Of a DNA stretch of 39,281 bases, positions 18,346 to 28,192 are shown one piece after another. Made by a program: the position numbers and the translations under genes. This DNA is from Fimbriiglobus sp. (GTDB lineage: Bacteria; Planctomycetota; Planctomycetia; Gemmatales; Gemmataceae). A model generated the notes under the pieces. It had not been told where the DNA came from. It saw only the letters and a program-made list of their open reading frames with translations, and searched no databases. The DNA lies in the NCBI GenBank assembly GCA_025362195.1, contig JANYHV010000423.1, positions 1 through 39,281 of the forward strand, read 5' to 3'. Within the stretch, counting starts at the first letter, position 1, and each line of letters starts with the position of its first letter.

Positions 18346-18939
18346 TCATCCGTCCGGGTCGTCGAGCAGTTCTTGCAGCCGCGCCGCCAACTCGGGCGGC
18401 AGTCGCTGCGTCCAGGATTGATTGACCAACCCCACATCAATGAGGTCGCGTAGATTGACGCACTCGTTGGTGCGGAACATGCTCAGTTGCATCCGCACGA
18501 GTAGCCCCAGGCTCAACACGCGCATCGCGCCGAACTGTTCCGATTCGGTGACATTTGGCGCGGCGTACAAGTCAACGGGTCGGACCTTCTCGCCGGCGAA
18601 TACGATGCGGATGGAGTGCCAGTCGCGGACAGTCGCGTCGTCCGCGAACAGATTTGTTCCCGCCACGTCGCGGTGGACGAACCCGGCCGCCGTGAGTGCG
18701 TCCTTCACACGGACGAAGTCACAGGTTCGGACCAGCAGTTCCACCTTCTGAGTGTTGCGCACGGCCGATTCATCGACGCCGGCAATCCATGCCGAGACGG
18801 CGTTATCGCCTACTACGGCATACGGGATCGCGGCTTGCTCCAAGATATGAGTCGAGCGTTCGAGCCGCGCGCGGACTTTGTTGACGGCGTCTACCATCCG
18901 TTGCAAGGTATTTTCGCCAAAAACCACGTGCGTGTTCAT
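18346..18939 (-). CDS. Nucleotidyltransferase-fold protein with degenerate catalytic motif
   Basis: ILEQAAIPYAVVGDNAVSAWIAGVDESAVRNTQKVELLVRTCDFVRVKDALTAAGFVHRD follows the minimal NTase layout (VGGxA...T-D-x-D-LLV), but the GG is GD and DxD is KVE. Confidence 0.65.
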   Translation of the reverse strand: MNTHVVFGENTLQRMVDAVNKVRARLERSTHILEQAAIPYAVVGDNAVSAWIAGVDESAVRNTQKVELLVRTCDFVRVKDALTAAGFVHRDVAGTNLFADDATVRDWHSIRIVFAGEKVRPVDLYAAPNVTESEQFGAMRVLSLGLLVRMQLSMFRTNECVNLRDLIDVGLVNQSWTQRLPPELAARLQELLDDPDG

Positions 18940-18946
18940 TGTTCAG

Positions 18947-19020
18947 TACGCCTGCCGGGAGTCGAACCCAGAACCATTCGAGTAGAAATCGAATGCTCTA
19001 TCCAGTTGAGCTACAGGCGC
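18947..19020 (-). tRNA. tRNA-Arg(TCT)
   Basis: Reverse complement GCGCCTGTAGCTCAACTGGATAGAGCATTCGATTTCTACTCGAATGGTTCTGGGTTCGACTCCCGGCAGGCGTA: acceptor GCGCCTG/CAGGCGT, anticodon loop TTTCTAC, T-arm GGTTCGACTCC. Confidence 0.93.
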
Positions 19021-19042
19021 TCGGGTGCCGCATTGTCGCACG

Positions 19043-19621
19043 TCAGTCGCCGGCTGCCAAGGGGGCGCGGCCGACGACGGTGTACTCGTACCCAGTCTTC
19101 CGCGATTCGCTCGTGTAAATGGCGAGTTCGGTCACCTCCATTTGCCCGCCGGTCCACGCGGCTTGCTTCGGCAGTTCGAGGGCGAGGGCTTCCCCGTCGT
19201 CGTCGCCGGTGACCCGGCCGAGGGTCAGGTGCGGGGTGTACGCGCGCTCCTCCTGGCGGTAACTGCCGAGGTCGATCAGCGGCTCTTCGATCGCGGCGTA
19301 CAGGCCTTGCAACTTCTCCGCCCCGGTCGTGACGCCGGCCCACAGGGTCTTCGGCCGGCGTGGGGTCGGGAAGGCCCCGACTCCCCCGAGACGCAGGTCG
19401 AACGCGGCCACTTTCGCGCAGACTTTGGTGAGCATTTTGAACAGCCCGTGCAGTTCGCGGTCCTCGACTTCACCGAGGAACAGCACGGTCACGTGCAGGT
19501 TGTGCGGCTCGACCCACTTGACCGACGGGGCCGCCAGTCCGAGCGTCCGCTGCAGGCTCACGACGTTCTGGCGGACGGCGGCGTCGATTTCGACGGCGAT
19601 GAACAGGCGTAACCGGGCCAT
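19043..19621 (-). CDS. thpR: RNA 2',3'-cyclic phosphodiesterase (ThpR/LigT 2H family)
   Basis: MARLRLFIAVEIDAAVRQ; two HxTx motifs, HVTVLFLG and HLTLGR. Confidence 0.9.
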   Translation of the reverse strand: MARLRLFIAVEIDAAVRQNVVSLQRTLGLAAPSVKWVEPHNLHVTVLFLGEVEDRELHGLFKMLTKVCAKVAAFDLRLGGVGAFPTPRRPKTLWAGVTTGAEKLQGLYAAIEEPLIDLGSYRQEERAYTPHLTLGRVTGDDDGEALALELPKQAAWTGGQMEVTELAIYTSESRKTGYEYTVVGRAPLAAGD

Positions 19622-19631
19622 GGGGGGCCTT

Positions 19632-20627
19632 TCAAGATTGGGCGAGGGCGTCGTCCCAGAAGCCGCGGGTGCCGTGGTGCAGCCGCGCGCCGACCTGGGT
19701 GATGACCTTGGTACACAAGAAGTTCGCGGCCCGGGCGGCCTTCGCGGCCGGCACGCCATGGGTGACGCCGTACAGGAACGCGCCGGCGAACATGTCGCCC
19801 GCCCCGGTCAGGTCTTTCGGCTCGCAGGCGAAGGCCGGGGCGAAGCTCTCGTCGCCGTGCCAGCGGACGTGCGCCCCGTGCGGGCCGTCGGTCACGACGA
19901 CGTTCGGCACCACCGTTGCCAGGGCGGCGAACGCGGCGTGGGCACTGCCGGCCCCGGTGAGCGCCGTCGCCTCCGCGGCGTTGCAGAACAGCAAATCGGC
20001 GTGGGCCAACGCTTCTTTCAGCGGCTCACCGAAGACGTGCGGAATGAAGGCGTCCGAGCAGGTGACGGCGACCTTCACCCCGGCCGCCTTGGCGACCGCG
20101 ATCGCCTTGCGGATCGCCCCCTGCCCGGTCTCCGGGTTGGCGAAAACGTACCCCTCGACGAACAGCCACTCGGACGACGTGATCCGCCGCTCGTCGATGT
20201 GCTTCGCCGCCAGGTGGCTGGCCACGGCGAGGTTCGTCCGCATCGTCCGCTCGGCGTCCGGCGTGATGATGCACACGCTCGTCCCGCTCGTCTCGCCGAC
20301 GATCAGCGAGTTGCCCAGTTCGATGCCGAGTTGCACGAACTCGGACTGGTAAAAGAGGCCGTACCGGTCGTCGCCGATGCAGCCGATGAAGGCCGCCTTA
20401 CCGCCGAGTTGCGAGAAGCCGATGAGCGAGTTGGCGACGCTCCCGCCGCTGGCCAACCGCGGCTCCTGGGCGTGGAACTTCGTGAGGAGTTCTTGCTGCT
20501 CCGGCCCCTCGACGAGCCGCATCGTGCCGCGCTCGAAGCCGGTCGCCGCGAACTCGGTCTCGGGCAGTTCGACGAAGATATCGACGATGGCATTGCCGAG
20601 GCCGCACACCTGGAAGTCTTTGCTCAT
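19632..20627 (-). CDS. PfkB-family carbohydrate/adenosine kinase
   Basis: VCGLGNAIVDIFVELPE; GGSVANSLIGFSQLGGKAAFIGCIGDD; DLTGAGDMFAGAFLYGVTHG (PfkB signature 2). Confidence 0.9.
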   Translation of the reverse strand: MSKDFQVCGLGNAIVDIFVELPETEFAATGFERGTMRLVEGPEQQELLTKFHAQEPRLASGGSVANSLIGFSQLGGKAAFIGCIGDDRYGLFYQSEFVQLGIELGNSLIVGETSGTSVCIITPDAERTMRTNLAVASHLAAKHIDERRITSSEWLFVEGYVFANPETGQGAIRKAIAVAKAAGVKVAVTCSDAFIPHVFGEPLKEALAHADLLFCNAAEATALTGAGSAHAAFAALATVVPNVVVTDGPHGAHVRWHGDESFAPAFACEPKDLTGAGDMFAGAFLYGVTHGVPAAKAARAANFLCTKVITQVGARLHHGTRGFWDDALAQS

Positions 20628-20642
20628 GGGTCGGGGTCCGGG

Positions 20643-22325
20643 TTAAAGTTTGGCGGCCAGGTCGAGTCGCCGCAACACCTCGTCGCGGCCCAAAAGCACC
20701 ATCGTGTCGTGCAGGCCGAAGCCGACGGCGTTACCGGTCACGGCGACCCGCAGCGGGGCGTCCAGGTCCTTCGGCTTGACGCCCTTGGCCGCGGCAAAGG
20801 CGGTGAACGACTCTTTAACCGTGACGGCGTCGAACGGCGTGAGCGTCGCCAAAACTGCGGCGTACTCCCGCAGACGGTCCGCGACGCCCGGCTTCTTGAG
20901 CCGCTCCGTCACGGCCTTCGCGTCGTACTTCGGGTCGCGTCGCAGGATCGGGCCGGCGTACTGGATCATGTCGGTGAACAGCTTGATGCGGTCGCCGGCC
21001 GCGACGAACACCGCTTCGAGCTTGGCCCGCGTGGTCTCGTCGATGGCGTCGCCGATCAGCCCGGCGCGGCGCAAGAACGGCAGGCTGCCGGCGATCTTGT
21101 CGGCCATCGGCAGCTTGGCCATGTACTCGCCGGCCATCCAGTACAGCTTGTCCGGGTCGAAACTCGCCGGGGACTCGGTGACGGTGTCGAGGCTGAAGTT
21201 GGCGATCATGTCCGCGAGCGGGATGATCTCGGTGTGGTCGTCCAGGGACCAGCCGAGCTTGCCGAGGTAGTTCAGCACGGCCGCCGGGAGGTAGCCCATG
21301 ACGCGGTAGAACTCGACCGTCGCCGGGTTGAGCACCTCGTGGGCCTTGATCTGCTCGTCCGTCCAGTCGGCCGGCACGGCGTGAACGTCCCGCAGTTTGG
21401 CGACGATTTCCGGGGTCATGAACTGTGCCATCTTCCGCTTCGACAGTTTCTCCTTCGACTTCGGCGCGTTGACCACGGGGACGTGGGCGAAGACCGGCGG
21501 CGTCGCCCCCAGCGCCTCGAAGAAGAGCACCTGCGTCGGCGTGTTCGAGAAGTGCTCGGCCGCCCGGACGACGTGCGTCATCCGCATGGCGATTTCGTCC
21601 ACCACGGTGGCGAAGTTGTACAGCGGCCGGCAGACGCCGTCGGCGGGGTCGGGGCCGCGCAGTATCACCGGGTCGCCGATGCCGTCGGTGTCGAACTCGA
21701 CGACCCCGGGCACGTTGTCCTTGCCGCGCGAGCGGATCAGGTCGGTGACCGTCACCTTGCGGCCGGTCGGGACTTTGAAGCGGACCGGGCCGGGGCTTTC
21801 GCGGTAGTGCCGCAGGTTGTCGGCCGGGTCGTTGTCGCGCAACAGGCCGCGGAACTGGTACGGCCGCTGGCCCTTGGCCGCCGCGTCCTTTTCCTTCTCG
21901 ACCTGCCCGGCCGACGCCCCGGGGTTCGCGGCGTGAAAGGTCTTGAGGTGCTTGTCGATGCGGTCCTGGGTCTGCTCGTCCTTGGTCAAGTAGTCCGGGT
22001 AGGCGTGCCCGGCGGCGATCAGTTTCACGGCCGCGGCGACGTAAGTGTCGTTCCGGCGGCTCTGGAAGTACGGGGCGTAGGGGCCGACGCTCTGGACCCC
22101 GTCGTCGGTCGGCCCTTCGTCCCAGTCGAGGCCGAGCCAGCGGAAGCCGTCGAGGATCGGCACGACCGCCTCGGGCCGGTTCCGGCCCAGGTCGGTGTCG
22201 TCGATGCGGAGGACGAACTGCCCGCCGTGCCGCCGGGCGTGCAGCCAGTTGAACAGCGCCGTGCGGACGCCGCCGATGTGCAGGTACCCGGTCGGGCTGG
22301 GGGCGAAGCGGGTGCGAACGGTCAT
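20643..22325 (-). CDS. gltX: Glutamate--tRNA ligase
   Basis: MTVRTRFAPSPTGYLHIGGVRTALFNWLHARRHGGQFVLRIDDTD; KLSKRK (KMSKS-equivalent) motif. Confidence 0.92.
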   Translation of the reverse strand: MTVRTRFAPSPTGYLHIGGVRTALFNWLHARRHGGQFVLRIDDTDLGRNRPEAVVPILDGFRWLGLDWDEGPTDDGVQSVGPYAPYFQSRRNDTYVAAAVKLIAAGHAYPDYLTKDEQTQDRIDKHLKTFHAANPGASAGQVEKEKDAAAKGQRPYQFRGLLRDNDPADNLRHYRESPGPVRFKVPTGRKVTVTDLIRSRGKDNVPGVVEFDTDGIGDPVILRGPDPADGVCRPLYNFATVVDEIAMRMTHVVRAAEHFSNTPTQVLFFEALGATPPVFAHVPVVNAPKSKEKLSKRKMAQFMTPEIVAKLRDVHAVPADWTDEQIKAHEVLNPATVEFYRVMGYLPAAVLNYLGKLGWSLDDHTEIIPLADMIANFSLDTVTESPASFDPDKLYWMAGEYMAKLPMADKIAGSLPFLRRAGLIGDAIDETTRAKLEAVFVAAGDRIKLFTDMIQYAGPILRRDPKYDAKAVTERLKKPGVADRLREYAAVLATLTPFDAVTVKESFTAFAAAKGVKPKDLDAPLRVAVTGNAVGFGLHDTMVLLGRDEVLRRLDLAAKL

Positions 22326-22393
22326 CGAAATCGGTCCTTCACGCGGCGAGACGGCGGTCAGCAGGGTCATTATGCGAAGTGAGCGGCCCGCGG

Positions 22394-23497
<1,104 letters not shown>

Positions 23498-23619
23498 TGA
23501 ACCACTGGCCTGACGGGAGAGGATCGACAAGGCGTCGGCTACAATCGATATTTTAGAACGACGTGCCCGGATTTTCCACGAACATTGCGAGAAGATTGAG
23601 CGTGTCGGCCGCGTTCCGG

Positions 23620-24432
23620 TCAGGCGATGCCCAAAATCCGATTGAGTGCCGTCGTGCCCAACTCGACGACCTGGCTCGGCTTCATGTCCCAGAGCACGGG
23701 GTTGAGCAGTTCCAGCGAGACCGCCTTGGCGTAGCCGATCTCGCGCAAGCGCGCGACGATCGGGGCGAGGTCGAAGTCGCCTTCGCCGGGGAAGACGCGG
23801 TCGGCGTCGGTCATCAGTTCGCGCGGCACGCCGGGCACGTCGCAGAGTTGGACGTGGGCGAGGTTGCGGAGGGTCAGCCGCCGCAAGTCCTCGGGCTTGC
23901 TCGGCCCCTTGTAGTAGTGGAAGGCGTCGAGGCAGACGCCGACGTTCGGCTCGCCGCACTGCTCGACCAGCATCACGGCCGTGTCCAGGCAGGCGCAGAA
24001 GCTGTTGCCGCCCTGGAACTCCAACGCCAGCGTCACCCCGTACCCGGCGGCCCACTGTCCGGCCTGGGCCAACGAAACGAGGGACCGCTGGAGCGACGTT
24101 TCGTCGAGCCGCTGGTGAAAGTCGGCGACGACGACGAGGGTCGGGATGCCGAGGGCTTCGCACAGGGCGAGCCGCGCCTTGAAGTGGTCGAAGTGGGCCG
24201 CGCGGGCGTCGCCTTGGGAGAGCAGCAACCCGCCCTGGAAGGCCGCGGCCACGAGTGTCACGCTGCGGTTCTGGACGAGGCGGTTGGTCTCGTCGAGCGA
24301 GTGGGTTTCGAGGTGGGTTTCGAGCTTCGTCAGCCAGACTTCGACGGACGAACACCCGCCGTCGGCCGCGCCGACGATGTCGGCCTCGAACGGCGTGGTC
24401 AGGGTCACCGCCTGGCTGATGCACGGGGTCAT
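23620..24432 (-). CDS. Sugar phosphate isomerase/epimerase (xylose isomerase-like TIM barrel)
   Basis: LALEFQGGNSFCACLDTAVMLVEQCGEPNVGVCLDAFHYYKG and HVQLCDVPGVPRE...PGEGDFDLAPIVARLREIGYAKAVSLEL AP_endonuc_2 pattern. Confidence 0.8.
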   Translation of the reverse strand: MTPCISQAVTLTTPFEADIVGAADGGCSSVEVWLTKLETHLETHSLDETNRLVQNRSVTLVAAAFQGGLLLSQGDARAAHFDHFKARLALCEALGIPTLVVVADFHQRLDETSLQRSLVSLAQAGQWAAGYGVTLALEFQGGNSFCACLDTAVMLVEQCGEPNVGVCLDAFHYYKGPSKPEDLRRLTLRNLAHVQLCDVPGVPRELMTDADRVFPGEGDFDLAPIVARLREIGYAKAVSLELLNPVLWDMKPSQVVELGTTALNRILGIA

Positions 24433-24439
24433 GGGCGTC

Positions 24440-25954
24440 CTACTTGGCCGGCTTCTTGACCGGCGTCGGCGCGGGGGCCGGGGTTTTGGCGTCGGCGAAC
24501 GGGTTGAACAAGTAAAAGATCCAGAGGAGGACCGCGAGCACCTGCAAGCCCACCGCCACGCCGATCCAGAGCCAGACCTGACTCTTCGGCACGACGCCCT
24601 GCGACTTCAGCGGCGCGTCGGCGACCAGGGCTTCGGGGTGCTCTTCGGCCGGGGTGGCGACGACTCCCGCGAACGCCGCTTCGCCACTCTCGCCGGGCGT
24701 GTACTCGCGCGGCACGAAGCCCTCCTCGGGGGTCAGCGGCGGGTCGCCTTCGAGGACTTCGAGCGACTCGACCCGGCCCAGCGGGTGCTCGACGACTGGG
24801 ACGGACGCGAGCGCCGGGGCCGGTAGCGGTTCGGCCGGCGTCCACAGGCCGACGTTGCTGGCGAGAGCGTCGTCGATCAGGTCGGCGAGGGCGTTCGCGG
24901 CCGGCTTGTCGAGCGGGACCGGCACCGCGGCCGGTACCCCGCCGAGGCTCGCAATCGCGTCCGGGAGCGTCGGCCGGCGGGCGGGGTCGGCACTCAACAT
25001 CGCGTGAATCGCCCCGGCGAGCGGCGGCGGGACGTCCGCGCGCAGGGTGTCCAGAGGCGTGACGTGGCCGTGCCGCAGGGCGGCCACCAGCCCCGCGCGC
25101 GTCTCGCAGTGCCCGGCCGGCGTCCGACCGGTGAGCAGGTAGTACATCGTCGCGCCGAGGCCGTACACATCGGCGGAAGTCGTGAGCGGTTCGCCGGCCA
25201 GCCGTTCCGGGGCGGCGAACGCCAACTCCTGGACCGGCCGGTCTTCTGCGAGATCGAGCCGCAGGCCCAGGCCCGAGAGCTTGACGGTCGCGTCGGCGGT
25301 CGGCCGGAACCGCGGGGTGCCGTCGTCCCGCGGCTTCGCCATCGGCGTCAGCGGGCCGACGTGCAGGGTGTGCGGCTGCACGTCCCCGTGGACGATGCCG
25401 TGCTTGGCCGCGACTTCGAGCGCCGCCGCGACGCCCTTCAGGTAGTCGCAGGCCAGTCCGGCCGGCATCGGGCCGATGTCGCCGACGAGCGTGAGCAGGT
25501 CTTCGCCGTCGAACGGTTCGAGCGCGACGAAGACGCCGCCGTCCGGGGTAACTCCGGCGTCGAGGAGCGTCGTCAAGTGCGGGTGGCGGATGACGCTGGC
25601 GTCCTGGGCGCGGCGGACGTACTCGTTGCGGTCCGCGTCCGCGGGAAAGCGGCCGACGGGGAGGCGGCGGAGGACCACCGGGGACCCGAGGGACGGGTGC
25701 AGGGCGCGGAAGTCGCCGCCCAGTTCGCCGACGACCGGGAAGCCGGCGACGACCAGTTCGTCGCCGCGTCCGGCCCGCAACAGTTGCGCCTGGTACGGCG
25801 TCAGGTCGCCGGCAGCGAGCAATCGATCCGTGACTTCGTGGAGGCGGTCGGGCGTCAGTTCGCCGGGACGCGCCAGGCCGCTCACCTCGTCCGTCGGGAG
25901 TAGCCGCTGGGCGCGGGCCAGGGCGAGGAACGCCGTCGCGGGGTCGGCAGACAT
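24440..25954 (-). CDS. Protein kinase-like protein, predicted pseudokinase, with C-terminal TM helix
   Basis: Kinase lobes recognisable (LACDYLKGVAAALEVAAKHGIVHGDVQPHTLHV; FAAPERLAGEPLTTSADVYGLGATMYYLLTGRTP; PARRPTLPDAI), but DFG is SGL and HRDxxxxN is HGDVQPHT. TM VWLWIGVAVGLQVLAVLLWIFYLF. Confidence 0.85.
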   Translation of the reverse strand: MSADPATAFLALARAQRLLPTDEVSGLARPGELTPDRLHEVTDRLLAAGDLTPYQAQLLRAGRGDELVVAGFPVVGELGGDFRALHPSLGSPVVLRRLPVGRFPADADRNEYVRRAQDASVIRHPHLTTLLDAGVTPDGGVFVALEPFDGEDLLTLVGDIGPMPAGLACDYLKGVAAALEVAAKHGIVHGDVQPHTLHVGPLTPMAKPRDDGTPRFRPTADATVKLSGLGLRLDLAEDRPVQELAFAAPERLAGEPLTTSADVYGLGATMYYLLTGRTPAGHCETRAGLVAALRHGHVTPLDTLRADVPPPLAGAIHAMLSADPARRPTLPDAIASLGGVPAAVPVPLDKPAANALADLIDDALASNVGLWTPAEPLPAPALASVPVVEHPLGRVESLEVLEGDPPLTPEEGFVPREYTPGESGEAAFAGVVATPAEEHPEALVADAPLKSQGVVPKSQVWLWIGVAVGLQVLAVLLWIFYLFNPFADAKTPAPAPTPVKKPAK

Positions 25955-26052
25955 GGTGCGGCGTCTCGGGCCGGGAAGGTGAGTAACACAGCTACGAGAA
26001 TAGTAGCGACGGCCGCGCCGCCAGGCCAAGGCGAAGCCGGAATGCCCGCCGA

Positions 26053-26907
26053 TTACCAGTCGATGCCGACGGATTTGGCGATGGCGACGACCCGTTCGCG
26101 GGCCACCGTCGCGGCCCGGTCGGGGTTCTCGTGGCAGGTGTACAACTCGATCGTCACCCACCCGGCGTACCCAACTTCCTTGAGCGCCGCCAGCGTGCCG
26201 TGGAAGTCGATGACCCCGTCGCCGGGGATCAGGTGGTGGTGGACCCGGGTCGCGGCGATGTCTTCCAAATGCACGTGCCGGATCAGCGGGGCGAGCTTGC
26301 GGACGGTCGCCGCGGGGTCGTCCTTGACGCAGTAGAAGTGGCCGATGTCGAAGTTCAGGCCGAGGTACGGCGAGTCGAAGTGCCGGGCGAATTCGAGGTA
26401 CTGGTCGGCCGTTTCGATGAGCAGGTCCGGTTCCGGTTCGATTAAGAGCGGCACGCCGACTTTCTCGGCGTGGGCGACGACCGGCTTCAACATCTCGACG
26501 AAGAGTTTCAGGCACTCGCCCCACGGCCGGCCTTCGAGCGGGCCGCCCGGTTCGGTCGTGATGCACGGCGCGCCCAACTCGGCGGCGAGGCTCAACGCCC
26601 GCGTCGTGTGGTCGATGCGGACTTGCCGGTAGTTGGAGTCCGGCTCGATCCACGACGGGTGCCAGTACTTCTGCCGTCGGTCGTTGACCGCGTGCATCAT
26701 GAAGGCGTTGACGTTCGAGATGGCGAGCTTGTTCGCGGCCAATGCTTCGCGGATTGCCGCCTTGTGCGACGGCAGCAGGTAGGCCGGCCAGGCGTGCGGC
26801 ACGTCGGCCATGATCTCCACGCCGGCGTAGCCGATTCCGGCCAGCCGGTCGCACGTCTCGGCGAAGGAGTAGTTCAGGTAGGCGTTCGTCGAAAAGGCGA
26901 GTTTCAT
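26053..26907 (-). CDS. Sugar phosphate isomerase/epimerase (TIM barrel)
   Basis: MKLAFSTNAYLNYSFAETCDRLAGIGYAGVEIMAD; PLLIEPEPDLLIETADQYLEFARHF; LGLNFDIGHFYCV; HVHLEDI. Confidence 0.85.
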   Translation of the reverse strand: MKLAFSTNAYLNYSFAETCDRLAGIGYAGVEIMADVPHAWPAYLLPSHKAAIREALAANKLAISNVNAFMMHAVNDRRQKYWHPSWIEPDSNYRQVRIDHTTRALSLAAELGAPCITTEPGGPLEGRPWGECLKLFVEMLKPVVAHAEKVGVPLLIEPEPDLLIETADQYLEFARHFDSPYLGLNFDIGHFYCVKDDPAATVRKLAPLIRHVHLEDIAATRVHHHLIPGDGVIDFHGTLAALKEVGYAGWVTIELYTCHENPDRAATVARERVVAIAKSVGIDW

Positions 26908-28127
26908 GGCCGGGGGTTCGCGGGGGAGGGCGGGGAGAGGTAGTCGGTGAGCGTCGAGAATTGCAGGCCGAAGTCTTGCTCGGTCACGCCGCCCATCGGC
27001 GACTTGAAGAAGGCCGCGCACGCGGTGAGGCTGCCCGATTCGCCCCGGCGTTGGGCGAGCAACAGGATGCGGGCCACGTCCAGGGCCAGCGGCGCGGCGA
27101 GCATCGAGTCGCACCCCTGCCAGGTGAACTGGAGCGTCATTTTCACGCCCAGGAACCCTTCGTAATGGACGTGGTCCCAGGCCGTCTTCCAATCGTCCAG
27201 GCTCTCGATGTACTCGATGCTCACGTGCGACTGGGGCTTGTACCCGAGGATTTCGCCGAGCAGCGCGTCCTTACTCTTGACCTTGGTCGCCTTGTTAGCG
27301 GGGTCGCTCAAAATCAGACCGTCGCGGTTGCCGAGGATGTTGTGGCCGACCCAACTCATGACCCGCAAGTTCCGCTTGCGGAACATCGGGGCGAGGACCG
27401 CTTTCATCAGCGTTTCGCCGGTCTTGAAGTCCTGCCCGGCGAGCGGCACCCCGCGGAGTTTCGCCAACTCTTCGACGGCTGGGACGGTCGCCCCGAGGGA
27501 CGGCGTGCCGTTCAAGTACGGGAACCCGGCGTCCACCGCGGCGTATGCGTACAGGCTGCTCATCGGCAGCGCCACGGCGTCCGGCTTGTCGAGTGCGGCG
27601 TTCAGCGCGGCGAGGCTTTCGACTTCCGGGCCGGGGGCGAAAATCGGCTCCGTCGAGGCGACGTTGACGACGACGACTTGCGACAACGCGAACTTCGCCG
27701 CGAACGCCCGCAGGTCGCTTTGGATCTGCCGGATCGCCTCCCGCGGGGTCGCCGCGAGCAGCAGTCCCGGCCGGTCGGCCAGCGAGTTCAGGATGGCGTT
27801 CGGCCGGTACAAGACGCCGGGCCGGACGTTCGCCGACCACTCGTCGAGTTGCGGCAAGCAGGCCGTCAACAGCGGGTCGGCGAAAACGTTGGACCGCGAG
27901 TGCAGTTCGGCCACCGTCCGGCCGAACGAGGTCTGGCGGATGTCGTGCCCGCCGACGACGAACTGGGCGGCCGCGTCGAAGGGCAGGGCGGCGAACTCGG
28001 GCAGGGCCGTCGCCAGGCCGGTTTGCGGGGTCAGGCCGCGGGCCAGGGCGGCGAGGCCGAGGGCCGTCGTACTGCCGACGCCGCCGAACGCCCCGATCAT
28101 CCAGATGCCGACTCGTCGCTCGCTCAT
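26904..28127 (-). CDS. myo-Inositol-1-phosphate synthase family protein
   Basis: GIWMIGAFGGVGSTTALGLAAL N-terminal Rossmann motif; GQDFKTGETLMKAVLAPMFRKRNLRVMSWVGHNILGNRDGLILSDPANKATKVKSKD is diagnostic of MIPS. Confidence 0.88.
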   Translation of the reverse strand: MSERRVGIWMIGAFGGVGSTTALGLAALARGLTPQTGLATALPEFAALPFDAAAQFVVGGHDIRQTSFGRTVAELHSRSNVFADPLLTACLPQLDEWSANVRPGVLYRPNAILNSLADRPGLLLAATPREAIRQIQSDLRAFAAKFALSQVVVVNVASTEPIFAPGPEVESLAALNAALDKPDAVALPMSSLYAYAAVDAGFPYLNGTPSLGATVPAVEELAKLRGVPLAGQDFKTGETLMKAVLAPMFRKRNLRVMSWVGHNILGNRDGLILSDPANKATKVKSKDALLGEILGYKPQSHVSIEYIESLDDWKTAWDHVHYEGFLGVKMTLQFTWQGCDSMLAAPLALDVARILLLAQRRGESGSLTACAAFFKSPMGGVTEQDFGLQFSTLTDYLSPPSPANPRP

Positions 28128-28192
28128 GGTGCCCACACTCGGCCAAGTTGTCTCGGGCAGGATTGCCCATCTTATCCGCGCCGCCGGCGATG

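Noticed and set aside
19329-22382. 1017-aa plus-strand ORF antisense to thpR, pfkB and gltX
   Set aside because: Spans three well-supported minus-strand genes and has H/R/D/V-rich composition with no motif; a GC-driven shadow ORF.
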